From Theocolax elegans (lineage: Eukaryota; Arthropoda; Insecta; Hymenoptera; Cerocephalidae): a DNA stretch of 64,000 nucleotides. The notes below the pieces were generated by a model. The model searched no databases. It had not been told where the DNA came from and saw only the letters and a program-made list of their open reading frames with translations. The stretch spans positions 25,293,058 through 25,357,057 of the forward strand of contig CM047426.1 in NCBI GenBank assembly GCA_026168455.1. The letters run 5' to 3'. The position numbers were made by a program, and so were the translations under genes. Each line of letters starts with the position of its first letter. The first letter of the stretch is position 1. Below, piece after piece: positions 22,135 through 35,349 of the stretch.

Positions 22135-25100
22135 ATGTCGGACTACGAGGAAAATGAAAATTCCAGTGAAAGAGAAAAAAGTGTTCAAGAAAAAGAGCAA
22201 GAACTTGTTTGTTTCATTTGCAGTTTGCGGGGCGATCCAATTGACAACCGGGTAAAATGTTTATCGAGCGCAATTTTAAAAAACTGCATCAAAGCGATTG
22301 AGATTAGGAAAAAGCAACAACCTAACACCTCCAGAAGATCCATGGATGTTTCTTTAATTCAATTGCCCAAGGATCTGGAAGAAAAAGGATATCATCAAAA
22401 GTGCTATAAACAATTAACAAACTTATCTGGAAAACGAAAAATTGAAGAAATTGTTGGTGCCGATGAGAATCCACTCGATAATAATGCAGGGTAATAATTT
22501 GTATTTATTACAAGTTGCTAAAAATATCTAGTACATCGCATTTATATTTGTCGTTAGCTAATAGTAAAAATGGTTTTATCTAATCTAACTTTAAATATAA
22601 TAGAAGATACATGAATAAACAAAGGCATACAATTCGGAGTTTGAGGACGTTCGACAGCTCGTGTATTGTGTTTCTATCGCATTTCTGCTAGCGTTTGCAA
22701 ACTCGAGGAACCGTTTATATTTTCTTCAATATGTCTCGATTTTTGTCAATAGCATACAATAAAATTTCGTATTCTTGAATAGTTAATTGATGATTTTATT
22801 CTTGATTGAACAATTACTAGCATTCTCCTCCTGCTTAAAACTTTGATTGAAAAAGTATTGAAAATTCTTATGGATTCATAAGATAATAAAACAAATCAGG
22901 ATTCAACACTTCATAAATTTTAATCAGTGAATGCTGTAATTATCGAACGTCCTTCATATTATTTTATACATAGAGTATAGTACATATAATGTTATATAGT
23001 AAATTGTGAAAAGTATTGCATTACATGTAATTGTAATTGTACATTTGAATGATAACTACAAAATTAAAACCAACATTAACTTTTTTCCATGCGAAAAAAA
23101 TATCATTTACTCCAAATTGAAGTATGTGATTGATATATTTAATAAACTTTTTATGGAGTTTAAGTATTGTATCATTCTTCAATAATAATTGGATGTGCAA
23201 TACAAACTACTCTTATAAACTTTTTAATATTTACAATCACTCCCTGTGTATAATAAAAATAATATTTCTGCTGTCATATATTATATAAAAATTGCTGTCA
23301 ACAATTTTTTTTTATAGTCAAATAAAATTTTTAATGACTTATAGATATATTTTATTTTTAAATTTCGATTTTGGCGTTTCCAATTTCGAAGATGATAGAG
23401 CTTCACCTTTGTCAAAACTTACCAAATTGCGAAGGTATATTGAAATTCACACTGAGAAATTATGTATCAAAATTTATCTCAATCGTTTCACTAATATTAA
23501 TTGAATCAACCTTTTGATTAAAAAAAATTGTTTTCATTGAAACCGTACAAAAATTTTGAACAGTTTTACTTATTATAAAACTAAAATTACAAGTATTGAG
23601 ACAATTTGCAAGGTACTTTGAATAATTAGAATAATACTTTTTTTCAGCGAAAATAACGAAGAACCTGAAGAGCACATATCTTCTGAACATTATCCAAGTG
23701 CTTGTGTATTTTGCGCACAAATTCGCAAAAGACATCACCGCCAGCTTATGGCATGCAGCTTCGCTAAAGTTGACAAACATTATGAAACATTTCAGATTGT
23801 TATAGATATAGCTACTCAAAAATATGATTTATCAATTTTACAAAGAATTGATCAATGTCAAGAAATGTCAGTACCCATACCATATCATAGAGTTTGCAAG
23901 ACAGAATATTTGAACAAGTCCAGGCAAAAGAAAGATAATACTGATTGGCACCTAAGGAGACAGAAACACGAGCGAGCTCGTGAGAATTTGTTTATATTCA
24001 TTCAGGAGGAAATTGTCGAACATATGCGCATATTTCAATATTCTTTTTTGCTCAATTTATTCAGACAGTTCTTATTGGAAGAGTATGATAACGAAAAATT
24101 ACCAAAATGTTTTGACACCTCTAATTTGCAAAGTGAAATTTTGGAAAATTTCAAAGACTCTGTCATTATTATTCACAATCGTGGAAGTAAACACATTGTT
24201 TCTGCTAGTGCTACTCTAGAAAATATTGACATGACTTACGTGAATGAAGAAAGCACTATCAATTCTTCGGCGTTATTTTTACGCAAGATTATTCTGAGAG
24301 TAGAAAAAAATCCAATCAATGATAATGTAACTGCGCCAAAACTTATCAAAGGTGAATGTGAAATTCCATATGAACTATTACGTTTTTATTGCCTGTTGTT
24401 AACTGGAGGTGACGTGGATAGAATAAAAGACCCGAAATTGTTGGTCTTAGCAAAGTCTTATGCTTCTGATGTTATCTATGCAATTCATAGAGGAAGAGTT
24501 AAGACATCTAAACATATAACTCTTGGAATAACAGTCAAAAGTTTGACCAGTAGTGAAAAGCTTTTACGCCTCTTACATTCCTACGGACACTGCATTTCGT
24601 ACTCGAAAGTATTAGAATTGGAGACAGAAGCGACCTATAATATCTCGGAAACAAATAAAGTATGCCCTGCTGGTATGGTATTACAATCATCTCTCAATAG
24701 TGGTTTTGCTTTCGATAATTTTGATCGATACGTGGAGACATGTGATGGCAAAGAAACTATGCACGATACGGTTGGAATTTCGTTCCAAGATCATGCTCCA
24801 CAAGCTGAAATATCTTCTGAGGAAAGTAACGATGGTATTGGAAGTAACCCGCCTCCTAGAAAACGATTCCGCAGACATTACGAAGCTGATACTCTCGTTA
24901 TTCCACCACTAACAGAAACTCCAAAGTTTGAAGGCACTCTCCAATTGCCGGTAAACGATAACGTACCTACTAATTTAAAAGAAGCTAAAACGTTAGACAG
25001 AGTATGGATGATAAGCCATGCTTTAAAGATACCTACACCAATGTGGGTAGGATTTAACGCTTTGATTGCCAATGACAAAAGTATTATTCAAGACGTTTTC

Positions 25101-28082
25101 TACTTAACCCCTATCAATGAATCACCCACCAAAGATTACGTTGTTCTTGAAACTATGATGAAGAGTATTAGAGGTGCTGAAGAATGCGGACAACATTACG
25201 CGCAGGTACATTATGATTTGGCCATAGCTAGTAAATCGTTGAAAATACAAAATTCTGAGCTGAGAAGGAATGAGAACTCTACATTGAAACGCATTTTTGT
25301 TCACTTGGGACCTTTCCACGTAGCAATGTCGCAGTTCAAAGCGATTGGTAAATACATTGAAAATTGTGGTTTATCGGACATTTTAATTCATTCAGGATTA
25401 TTGGCGAGTGGTTCTGTAAACTCATTTCTTACCGGAAAGCACTTTAACAGATGTAAACGTTTACATCCTCTCATGTCTGTTTCTATTGAAATAATGCATT
25501 TCAAATTTTTCATAGAGAAAGAAAATGTGTCAGTAAGCGATGAATCTTTAGACTTCTTGAAAGTTTTTCAAAATCGGAAAGGTGAAGATATTAATGGAAA
25601 ATTAGTTACATACCCTACAGTAGATAATGTTGAATTTCTAGATATACTACATAAATATGAAGACTTCCGTAGAAAAACGTTGAATGGCGATCATGGATGT
25701 ACACCGAAATTCTATCTTACTTATGTTGAAATGATTAACAACTACTTTCTTTTCGACCGAAGTATTCGCACGGGTGATATCGATTTGTACAAATATACTC
25801 TGCCACTCATTGCCAATCTGTTTTTTGTCTTCAATCATCAAAATTATGCGAGATACCTTACTTTATACCATTGCAACTTAGAAAATGTAGAACAATCATA
25901 TCCTGGATTGAATGTTGTAGTGGGGATAAAAAGAACTAATAAGACTTTTTCTAGGCGAGAAGTAGACTTCACTGTTGAAAGTACGATCAATGCTGATGCT
26001 GCTAAACGATCAACTGGCATTGCTTGCATGAAAAACTCTATATCTGCTCGTCAAAGGTGGAGCAAAAGCCATGCTCTACGAACGCAAATTATCTCTCACG
26101 TACTCGCCGAAGTGCTAATGAAAAAACGAGAAGAATTCACTAATGATTTGAGGAAAAACAAAATTGACAAAAGTCGACTTCAAATACAACAATTTCAAGA
26201 CAATATTAACAATCGTTTGAATCCATTTTCATCTTCATTAAAAGATAACTTGTTATACAATATTTGTAACGGACAGTCTGCGAGTCATGAAGTCCAAGAA
26301 TTTCTAATGAATGTCGTAGAAATTGGAGATGAGCAGAGGAAAAGATTTTTAGAACAATGTGCATCAAATCCACGTCGTTTTGAACAACCTATCCAGAGAA
26401 ATGTTATTCATACTTTCAAAGTCAAGAAAATAGTCAAACGTAAAGGTGGAAAGGTAGAAGAGGTTAAACTACACAGAGATTTATTTGGAAGATTATTAGG
26501 TATATCTCTAAAACAAAATGTAGAGATCGAGAAGGTTCTAGAATACCCTCTAACACCTGTTCCTCTATCGCTGTGTCATATGGATGGAACCATTAATAAA
26601 ACAGATAAATCAAAACTAGTAAAGCCTTTGATAGATAGAGAAAAAATTGTTGAAAGTATTCCTAAAGAATTGGATGTCGTGATTATTGATGGATTTTTTT
26701 ATCTCTATACACTTCGAGATATTCCTACTACCTTCGGCGCTATCAGTTATAATTTACTCCGTAATCTCACAAATCATGTAGCTAAGGAAGTCCACGTGAT
26801 CTTCGATACTTACCCGGAGCCTAGCATAAAAGATTACGAACATTCTATACGAGAAAACTTACGAAATGATGATTTTGTAATTGAAGGACCTCAAACAAAA
26901 CGTCCTGCAAATTTTATCTCCGAATTAAAGAACATAAAATTCAAGCAAGCATTTGTTCAGTTCCTCGTCAATGATTGGTCGACTCAGGACAAAGCTTCGT
27001 TAATCAAACCTACACAGAAAGTATTTCTCAACTATCAGCTGTGTCATTCTTACAGAAAATCGGCAGAATCTGTCGTAAGAGAAATATCAGAGAAGTACAC
27101 TTGCAGTGCTCACGAAGAAGCTGATACCAAAATAGTATATCACGTTTGCGCTGTAGGGTCAAATACTAACATTTTGATCAAGTGTTCTGATACTGATATT
27201 TTAATAATATTATTGACAAATCTGAAACAAATTCTAGTAAATGTAGGCGAAGATCAATTTAATCTAGATCGTAAAATATGGATGCAACTTGGAACCGGCA
27301 ACAACGTAAACAATATCGACGTTTGTGCTGTTTACAATGACTTGGGCGAGAAGCTTTGCTCTTCGTTGGCAGCATTCCATGCTTTTACGGGATGCGATTT
27401 CAATCCCGCATTTTATAGAAAGGGTAAAAATAGACCCTTCAAATTATTGGAGAAATCTGAAAGGTTCCAACACGCATTTATTGCAATGGGGCAAGAATCG
27501 TTCATTGCAGATCCATATCTCATGGAACAAACTTTCAATGTTCTGCAAGAATATGTATGCGTTTTATACAATGTAAAAGCGAGGAAAACAGTCAACGAAG
27601 CAAGATGCATAATATTCGATAGGATATATACGCCGAAGAGCACCAATGAAGCTTTCAGGAAATCAGTCATGAAATTAGAAGCGACGTCGTTTCCTCCTTG
27701 TTTTCGGGAGTTACAGGAACACATGAAGAGGACGACGTACATAGCACAAATTTGGTGTAATGCGTACACCAAAATTCCGTCTACATTGCTACCAATAAGT
27801 TACGGATGGGTTTTGAATGACGGTCGATATGATTTCTACTGGTTTGACGGCGAGGAATACCCTAAAAAAGTCTGTGATATTACAGAAGATGAGGAATCAG
27901 GCGAAGAAGCGGAGGAAGTTACAGGTAAATAAATTTATCCTTGCTTTTTTTTTAACTTGTACGTAAGAATTTGATTATGAACACATATTCATGTTTCAGA
28001 AAATGATGGAGAAGAGAATTCTGACGTCAATGAGGACTTTGATTCCGATAACGACTCAGTGGGTGATTCGGATAATGAATAA
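22135..28082 (+). CDS. Academ-like transposase, 1571 aa, three exons
   Basis: Exons 22135-22490, 23648-27924 and 28000-28082; the introns start GT and end AG, in phases 2 and 1, and the frame is maintained through both. The protein opens with an acidic stretch and finger one (C26xxC29...H87xxC90), then finger two across the first junction (CVFC near 138, YHRVC near 200). A large central region includes HLGPFHVAMSQF and ESTINADAAKRSTGIA. The C-terminal nuclease-like part has DGFFYLY (about 1133), VIFDTYPEPSIKDYE (about 1170), EEADTKIVYHVC (about 1276), CSDTDILIILL (about 1300) and TGCDFNPAFYRKGK (about 1366), whose acidic residues recall XPG/FEN nucleases. The tail is very acidic. It is expected to cut at the TIRs in the nucleus. 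Recognition rests on motif memory; the exact superfamily should be treated as probable. Confidence 0.8.
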
Positions 28083-28842
28083 TAATTTTAAAGAGAAACC
28101 TTATTTATTCAATTTTGAAAAGATAATTAAATTAATTAATTAAATATACATCAAATTTTTCTATAAAATTGTAGTATCCTTTTTTTAAAAGATTAAACAA
28201 TTTATATTAATGTTTGAAATATATATTACGTAAAAAAGTTTACAAAACTGTTCGTACTGACATTCACAGTTTTCAATTCTTGAGTGTAATATACATACCG
28301 TTGCATTTCACATAGACGGTATAATGATTGATGCATATTATCAATTGTTCTTTTCAAAAATATGTGAATACCGTATAGTATCAGAAGACCATAAAGTACC
28401 CCTGAAATGGTACTGTCATTTTCAACATCCTGAAAATATGGTTTGCATTAAAATGTACGGCATAATTTTTTTCTGAATTACTTACCTGAATACTATTTAA
28501 AACCACGATAATATGTACAAAATTGCAAAATTTTATTGATTTATGATTATTGAAACTTTTGAAATAATTAAAAAAAATTAATTTTTTGTATTTCTCTATC
28601 ATTTTTTTAGAACAGTTTCTTTTGAACGGCGATGATATATAGCAATTGTATTTAACAATATCATGTTGAAAAAAAAGTTGCCGTATGTGATCAAATAACC
28701 TTTCAGCTTTATAAATCAACTATTCGAGGAAATTAAGATAATTATTAATATACAGTCAAACGAACAATAATTCTTTGACGGCGTTAATTTTAATAGTACT
28801 TTTGAGTGCTGGATAATATTTTGAAACCGATGCCGTACTTTT
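28083..28842 (+). other. 3' region of the Academ-like element
   Basis: AT-rich non-coding DNA between the stop codon and the right TIR. It carries GTACGGCA-like motifs at 28455, 28679 and 28831, mirroring the subterminal region on the left. Confidence 0.6.
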
Positions 28843-29304
28843 TCAAATCACCCCCCGGACCACGGAAAAGGAGGGGGTTGCAACCCTCGATTTCTTCCCC
28901 TTGTCGCATGATTTTTTGTACGGCGTTGATGAATTATAAATTAGAAGAGGTATTGAAATTGTATGGAACTGATGCCGTACATAATCGAATGACCAAATTT
29001 ACCCTAAAAATCGCCGGAAAATCACAAATTTTTCCGACTTTGTGGCGCACTACTTTTGTACGGCACTGCGTGTTTTCATATTATTTTCCATGAATCTATT
29101 GATGGTAAGAATGCCGTACAAAAATACATGCCCAAAATGTACTCACTCTACCTGTGCTTTTGAAATCTCACCTGCACTCAGTTGGACAGCTTACAAGTGA
29201 CGGCATAGTGCTGAATCTTATTATTTTATACCCTTATATCATTCTATATAGGACTTCTGGTGGTTCAAATGACCCATCAATTTTTGACATGGGCCTGTAG
29301 TCTA
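28843..29304 (-). repeat. Right TIR of the Academ-like transposon
   Basis: Reverse complement of 21146-21607. GTACGGCA-type motifs lie at 28918, 28973, 29058 and 29112. It ends GGGCCTGTAGTCTA before TAT. Confidence 0.92.
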
Positions 29305-29374
29305 TATTCTTATAATTTCTTGTATGAAAAATAAAAGTCAACTCTTCAGACATTTTCGAAATTGCAATGAAAAC

Positions 29375-29440
29375 AGCTTCAGCCCGGATTTGAACCGGGA
29401 CCTAGCTCTTACTCTCGCACTCTATTACTCTAACTTTCGT
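29375..29440 (-). ncRNA. tRNA-like T-arm, possible SINE remnant
   Basis: On the minus strand, TCCCGGTTCAAATCCGGG forms a T-stem/loop with a good RNA polymerase III B box (GGTTCAAATCC). The expected A-box half would fall inside the CT array and is not recognisable. It may be the 3' half of a decayed tRNA or tRNA-derived SINE. Confidence 0.4.
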
Positions 29441-29940
29441 TTTCTCTCTATCTCTCTATCTCTCATTCTCTCTATCTCTCATTCTCTCTATCTCTCATTC
29501 TCTCTATCTCTCATTCTCTCTATCTCTCATTCTCTCTATCTCTCATTCTCTCTATCTCTTATTCTCTCTATCTCTCATTCTCTCTATCTCTCATTCTCTC
29601 TATCTCTCATTCTCTCTATCTCTCATTCTCTCTATCTCTCATTCTCTCTATCTCTCATTCTCTCTATCTCTCATTCTCTCTATTTCTCACTCCCTCTCTA
29701 TCTCTCATTCTCTCTATCTCTCATTCTTACTCGCTCTGTACCTCTCGTTCTCTGTCTCTATCTCTCAAACTCTCTCTCTCATTCTCTCTCTCATTCTATC
29801 TTCCAATCTCTATCTTCATTTCATTCTCTCTCTCTAATTCTCTCTCTCTCCCTCTCTCTATCTCACATTCTCTCACTCCCTCTCTATCTGTTTTCCTATC
29901 TCTTCCTCTCACTGTCTCTCTCGCTCTGACTTATTCTCTC
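29425..29940 (+). repeat. CT-rich array with a 16-bp unit
   Basis: TCTCTATCTCTCATTC repeats almost perfectly about 17 times (29441-29715), then the array degenerates. Ser/Leu-rich open frames here only reflect the repeat. Confidence 0.95.
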
Positions 29941-30040
29941 TGACGCCAAGATGATGTTTGTCGGACGGACGGACGGACGGAGAATGAGAGAATGAGACAG
30001 AGCGAGAGAGACAGTGAGAGGAAGAAATAAAGAGAGAGAG
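29898..30040 (+). repeat. CT-to-GA switch module, copy 1
   Basis: A CT-rich arm (CTCTCACTGTCTCTCTCGCTCTG) meets its inverted GA-rich counterpart around an asymmetric core CCAAGATGATGTTTGTCGG followed by four ACGG units. The same module occurs at 52245-52385 and, inverted, at 61515-61660. Confidence 0.8.
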
Positions 30041-30600
30041 ACAGTGAGAGAAAGAAATAGAGAGAGAGAGAGGGAGAGAGAGAATGAAAGATAGAGAGAG
30101 GGAGAGAGAAAGAGAGGGAGAGAGAAAGAGAGAGAATGAAAGATAAAGAGAGGGAGAGAATGAGAGAGAGAGAGAGAATAAGAGAGAATGAAAGATAAAG
30201 AGCGGGAGATAATGAGAGTTAGAGAGAGAGAGAATGAAAGATAGAGAGAAAGAAAGAGAGAATAAGAGAGACAATGATAGATAGAGAGAAAGAGAAACAA
30301 TAAGAGAGAGTGAATGAATGATAGAGAGAAAGTGAGAGAATAAGAGAGAGTGTATAAAAGATGGAGAGAAAGAGAGAGAGAGAATAAGAAAGAGTGAATG
30401 GGAGATAGAGAGTGAGAGCGAGAATGAGAGAGAGAGAGTGATAGGGTGCGAGAGTGGGAGCGAGTAATAATGAGGGACTGTGAGAGGGAGAGAGTGAGTA
30501 TAAGAATGAGGGAGTGTGAGGGAGAGAGAGGGAGAGTGAGGGTGAGAGAGGGAGAGTTAGGGAGACAGAGAGAGAATGGGTAAGAGATTAAGTGGGAGAG
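30041..30600 (+). repeat. GA-rich array
   Basis: Imperfect GAGAGAATGAAAGATAGAG-type repeats. No gene. Confidence 0.95.
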
Positions 30601-32515
30601 AATAGATAGATAGATAGAAAACTTTATTGGGTTTTAGGGGTAGAAACCCCGTAAACACAAAAATACATACATCGTAAAGTATTACAAAAATAAATTAACA
30701 AAGTAAAATTAACAAATAAAATACAACGCAGGAATAAAATAATAATAAAAACGATTGAAAGTAACAAATTGTAAAAATAAAAATAAAGATAAAACGCAAG
30801 AATAAAACGCACGCGAGTTTATAATACAATGCCAAGTAATGCATAATAGAATGAGCAGCGTAAGAGGTGGGCGCAGAGAAAAATATAAAGATAAAAATAA
30901 ATATAAAAATGAGCACAAGAAAATGTAAAATGAAGGAATAACTTATTGAAAAAATAATACTGATAAAAATATCACAAAAATAATAGACAATTAATAAATA
31001 AAAATATCACAGCGCAATTATAACATTAATTTTCCTCATTCGCTTCATTCTGTAACGATAAGTCGCTTACATAGCTAATATCACGCATAAAACTTATATC
31101 TAAAGCAGTAAGGTCGCTTAATTGGGGACGGATGAGATTTTCACGGGTTGCTCTTTCCTCCCAAGCTAAGGAATCGAGACGAAGAAAATGAGTAAAAGTA
31201 GATGATTTGAATGTGTTGATGTGGGATGGATCGAATGACGTGATAGAGAGTGAGTTTAACTGCTTGGTGGCTGTGATGACAAATGATTTGTGAAGCGATT
31301 CAGTACGAGGGGGAAGATAGGTTAACGCTTTCGGAGGATGACGAGATAAGATGCGTAGGGTAGATGAGCTGCTACGTTTGACGAAGTGATCTGGTTGGTA
31401 ATGAGGAGAATTATGTGATAAGATGATAAATGATAAAGAGGTAATGAAAAATAATCGTCTCGACTCAACAGATAGCCAGCCCAACTTCAACCTATAGGGC
31501 GTAACATGATCGAATCTACGCAAGTTTCCCCAAACAAATCTGACGCAAGCATTTAGGAGCCTCTGGAGCTTCATGTTTCTGGTCTGGTCCAGGTCATTAT
31601 AGACCGCGCAAGCGTAATCAAAGTGAAGGAATATTAAGGCTTCTACAAGAGATTTTCGGATGCTTCTGGAGAAGGCACGTTTATGAAAGCGTAGCGAACG
31701 TAAGATTCCGTGCACCCCCTGAGAAATTGTCAAAACGTGTTTGGACCAGTCTAGAGTGGGCAGTAGCCAGACGCCAAGTGATTTTACTTGATTTTCGTAA
31801 TGGAGAGACTTATTCAAAAGCATAATTCGCGGGACAGTGGTTAGATCTATACGCGAGACATATGCCTTACTACCCAGGATCATTACTTTTGTTTTATTAA
31901 TGTTCAGATCTAAACCATTGAGAGAAGCCCAGGACGCAACCGCATTTGCGTTTCAAATTCGTCCGGTGGAAAGGAATAGTAAACCTGGGTGTCATCGGTA
32001 TAAATCATATGATTACTATACTCAAGAACATCCGGGAGATCATTGATAAAAACTGAAAAAAGTAATGGACCCAAAACACTGCCCTGCGGTATGCCTGAAT
32101 TTACCCCAAGCCAGTCAGAGCAGACGCCCAACTCATCCACTACCGCTTGCGAGCGACCGACCAAGTAGTGAAAAAACCATCTAAGAACCGTGTTTGAGCA
32201 ACCCATATTACGTAGCTTAAACAACAACGGGCCGTGCGGTACCGAATCAAACGCTTTGGAGACGTCGAACAGGACCAAAATCCTGATCATACGTGAGTCA
32301 ATAGCCCTTCTGATGTCGTCGAGAACACCTAAAAGGGCGGTCTGTGTACTGTGGCCCCTGCGAAACCCTGCCTGTCTATCAATCAGTTTGAGATTTGATT
32401 CCAAATAGTAAGATAACTGCGAGTGTACCAACCTTTCAAGCAATTTAGAGACCTCACAGAGCTTCGCGATGGGCCTGGTATCTGAGCAAGAATCAATCCA
32501 ACGAGAATGAGATAG
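30601..32515 (-). pseudogene. CR1-like non-LTR copy 1, 5'-truncated
   Basis: On the minus strand the reverse transcriptase begins abruptly at about 32515 next to the GA array. The first piece (32443-31910) has KLLERLVHSQL, AGFRRGHSTQTAL, LFDVSKAFDSV, GIPQGSVLGPLLFSVFIND and YTDDTQVYY, where the usual Ala of xADD is Thr. A frameshift near 31905 is followed by the C-terminal part (31883-31026: KSLGVWLLPTLDWSKHV, FDYACAVYNDL, LLNACVRFVWG). The 3' UTR has a GGGGTTTCTACCCC hairpin before AATAAAG and a (TCTA)n tail at 30601-30618. It lacks ORF1 and endonuclease. Confidence 0.85.
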
Positions 32516-33017
32516 ATAAAGAGAGAGAATGAGAGATAAAGAGATAGAAAGAGAGAGAGAATCAGATAGATAAAGAGAGAGAATGAGAGATTAAGAGAGA
32601 GAGAGAGAGAATAAGCTAGAGAGATAGAGAGATAGAGAGAGAATGATAGATGGAAGGAGAGATAGAGAGAGGGGAACAGAGAAAGAATGAGTGATAGAGA
32701 GAGAAAGAGAGAGAGAGTGAGTGAGAGAGAGGGGGAGAGAGAGAATGAGTGATAGAGAGAGGGGGAGTGAGAGAGAGAATGAGTAACAGAGAGAGGGGAA
32801 GAGAGAGAGAATGTGTGATAGAGAGAAAGAGAGAGAATATAAGAGAGAGAATGAAAGATAGAGAGAAAGAGAGAGAGAATAAGAGAGAGAGAATAAGAAA
32901 GAGTGAATGGGAGATAGAGAGCGAGAGCGAGAATGAGAGAGATAGTGATAGAGTTAGAGAGTGGGAGTGAGTAAGATAAAGAGAGTGAATGAGAGATAAA
33001 GAGATAGAGAGAGAGGG

Positions 33018-33048
<31 letters not shown>

Positions 33049-34702
33049 ATGAAAGATAGAGAGAAAGAGAGAGAGAGAATAAGAGAGAAAGAAAGAAAGA
33101 TTTAGAGAAAGAGAGAGAGAATTAGAGAGCGAGAATGAAAGATAGAGAGAAAGAGAGAGAGAATAAGAGAGAGAGCATAAAAGATAGAGTGACAGAGAGA
33201 GAATAAGAGAGAGTGAATGAAAGATAGAGAGAAAGAGAAAGAGAATAAGAAAGAGTGAATAGGAGATAGAGAGCGAGTGCGAGAATGAGAGAGAGTGTGT
33301 TAGAGTGCGAGAGTGGGAGCGTGTAAGATAAAGAGAGAGAATGAGAGATAAAGAGAGTGAGAGAGCAAAAATAAGATAGAGAGTAAGTGAGATAGAGAGA
33401 GAGAATGATAGATGGAAGGAGAGATAGAGAGAGAATAATAGATGGAAGGAGAGATAGAGAGAGAATAATAGATGGAGAGAGAGAGAGAGAGAGGGAGAGA
33501 GAGAGGGAGAGAGAATGTAAGATAGAGAGAAAGAGAGAGAGAATGAAATATAGAGAGAAAGAGAAAGAGAATAAGAGAGAGATAATGAAAGATAGAGAGA
33601 AAGAGAGAGAGAGAGAATAAAAGAGAGAGAATGAAAGATAGAGAGAATGAAAGATAGAGAGAATGAAAGATAGAGAGAAAGAGAGAGAGAATAAAAGAGA
33701 GAGAATGAAAGATAGGGAGAAAGAGAGAGAATGAAAGATAGAGAGAAAGAGATGGAGAGATAGAGAGAGAGAGAGTGAGAATGAAAGATAGAGAGAAAGA
33801 GAGAGAGAATAAGAGAGAGAGCATGAGATGGATAAAGAGAGAGAATGAGAGATATAGAGATAGAGTGAGAGAGAGAATTAGATAGATAAAGAGAGAGAAT
33901 GAGAGATAAAGAGATAGAGAGAGAGAGAATTAGAGATAAAGAGATAGACAGAGAGAGAATGGGATAGATAAAGAGAGAGAATGAAAGATAAAGAGAGTGA
34001 GGAAGTAAGAATAAGAAATGTAGAGTAAGAGAGATAGAGAGAGAGAATGATAGATGGAAGGAGAGGTAGAGAGAGAGAGCGAGGGAGAGAGAGAGAGAGA
34101 GAGAGAATGAAAGATAGAGAGAAAGAGAGAGAGAATTAGAGAAAGAGAATGAAAGATAGAGAGAAAGAGAGGGTGAATAAGAGAGAGAGCATGAGATTGA
34201 TAAAGAGAGACAATGAGAGATAAAGAGATTGAGAGAGCAAGAATAAGATAGAGAGTAAGTGAGATAGAGAGAGAGAATGATAGATGGAAGGAGAGATAGA
34301 GAGAGAATAATATATGGAAGGAGAGATAGAGAGAGAGAATAATAGATGGAGAGAGAGAGAGAGAGAGAATAAGAGAGCTAGAATGAAATATAGAGAGAAA
34401 GAGAAAGAGAATAAGAGAGAGAGAATGAAAGAGAAAGAAAAAGAGAATAAGAGAGAGATAATGAAAGATAGAGAGAAAGAAAGAGAGAGAGAATAAAAGA
34501 GAGAGAATGAAAGATAAAGAGAAAAAGAGAGAGAATAAAATAGAGATAATGAAAGATAGAGAGAAAGAGAGAGAGAATGAAAGATAGAGAGAAAGAGAGA
34601 GAGAATAAGAGAGAGAGAATGAAAGATAGAGTGACAGAGAGAATAAGAGAGAGAGTGAATGAAAGATAGAGAGAAAGAGAGATAAAGAGATAAAGAGAGA
34701 GA

Positions 34703-34754
<52 letters not shown>

Positions 34755-35052
34755 TAGAGAGAAAGAGAGAGAGAATTAGAGAGAGAGAATAAAAGATAGA
34801 GAAATAGAGAGAGAGAATAAGAGAGAGAGCATGAAAGATAGAGAGAAAGAGAGAGAATGAGAGATAAAGAAATAGAGAGAGAGAGAGAATGAGTTAGATA
34901 AACAGAGAGAATGAGAGATAACGAGAGTGAGAGAGTAAGAGAGATAGAGAGAGAGAATGAAAGATAGAGAGAAAGAGAGAGAGAATAAGAGAGAGAGAAT
35001 GAGAGATAAAGAGATAGAGTGAGAGAGAGAATTAGATAGATAAAGCGAGAGA
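32516..35052 (+). repeat. GA-rich array
   Basis: About 2.5 kb of imperfect GA repeats with recurring GAATGAAAGATAGAGAGAAAGAG and ATGATAGATGGAAGGAGAG words. No gene; long frames on either strand are repeat translations. Confidence 0.95.
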
Positions 35053-35349
35053 ATTTGATTTGATTTGAAAAATGTTTATTATGCCCAGGAAGAAAATCGA
35101 CCATAGGGCAAAAGCATATATAATACAAATAAAAAAATTTACATGAATAATAAGTAAGTGCCAACCTTAAATATAATTTTATAAAATTTAAACAATATAT
35201 GTACCAATCAATCAATTAAGCACTTTCGGATATAACTTTAATCTAGGAAGTCTAAATAATAATCTAAATACGCTTATAAATTAAGAGAAGTCTTAAATCT
35301 AACTAGAATGAATATGATTCACTAACGCATTGTATCACAGTGGATAGTC

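Larger units (their letters stand above)
21146..29304 (+). mobile_element. Academ-like DNA transposon, 8.16 kb, apparently complete
   Basis: Two 462-bp terminal inverted repeats flank a single three-exon gene. The termini read TAGACTACAGGCCC... and its reverse complement, with TAT on both outer sides (21143-21145 and 29305-29307) as a 3-bp target duplication; a TA duplication with a GACTACAGG start is a possible alternative. The encoded protein has two CxxC...HxxC fingers at the N-terminus and an XPG/FEN-like nuclease region at the C-terminus, a combination described for Academ elements, which make 3-4 bp duplications. No stop or frameshift is seen, so this could be an autonomous copy. Confidence 0.75.

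Noticed and set aside
23292..23504. 70-codon frame inside the first intron of the transposase gene
   Set aside because: The intron boundaries restore the main frame exactly; this frame has no domain.
22135..28082. A host zinc-finger/nuclease gene rather than a transposase
   Set aside because: The gene is tightly bracketed by long TIRs with an apparent target duplication and subterminal motif arrays, which fits a transposon better.
28381..28719. Minus-strand 112-codon frame
   Set aside because: Inside the AT-rich 3' region of the Academ-like element; no motif, and it contains several of the GTACGGCA-type motifs.
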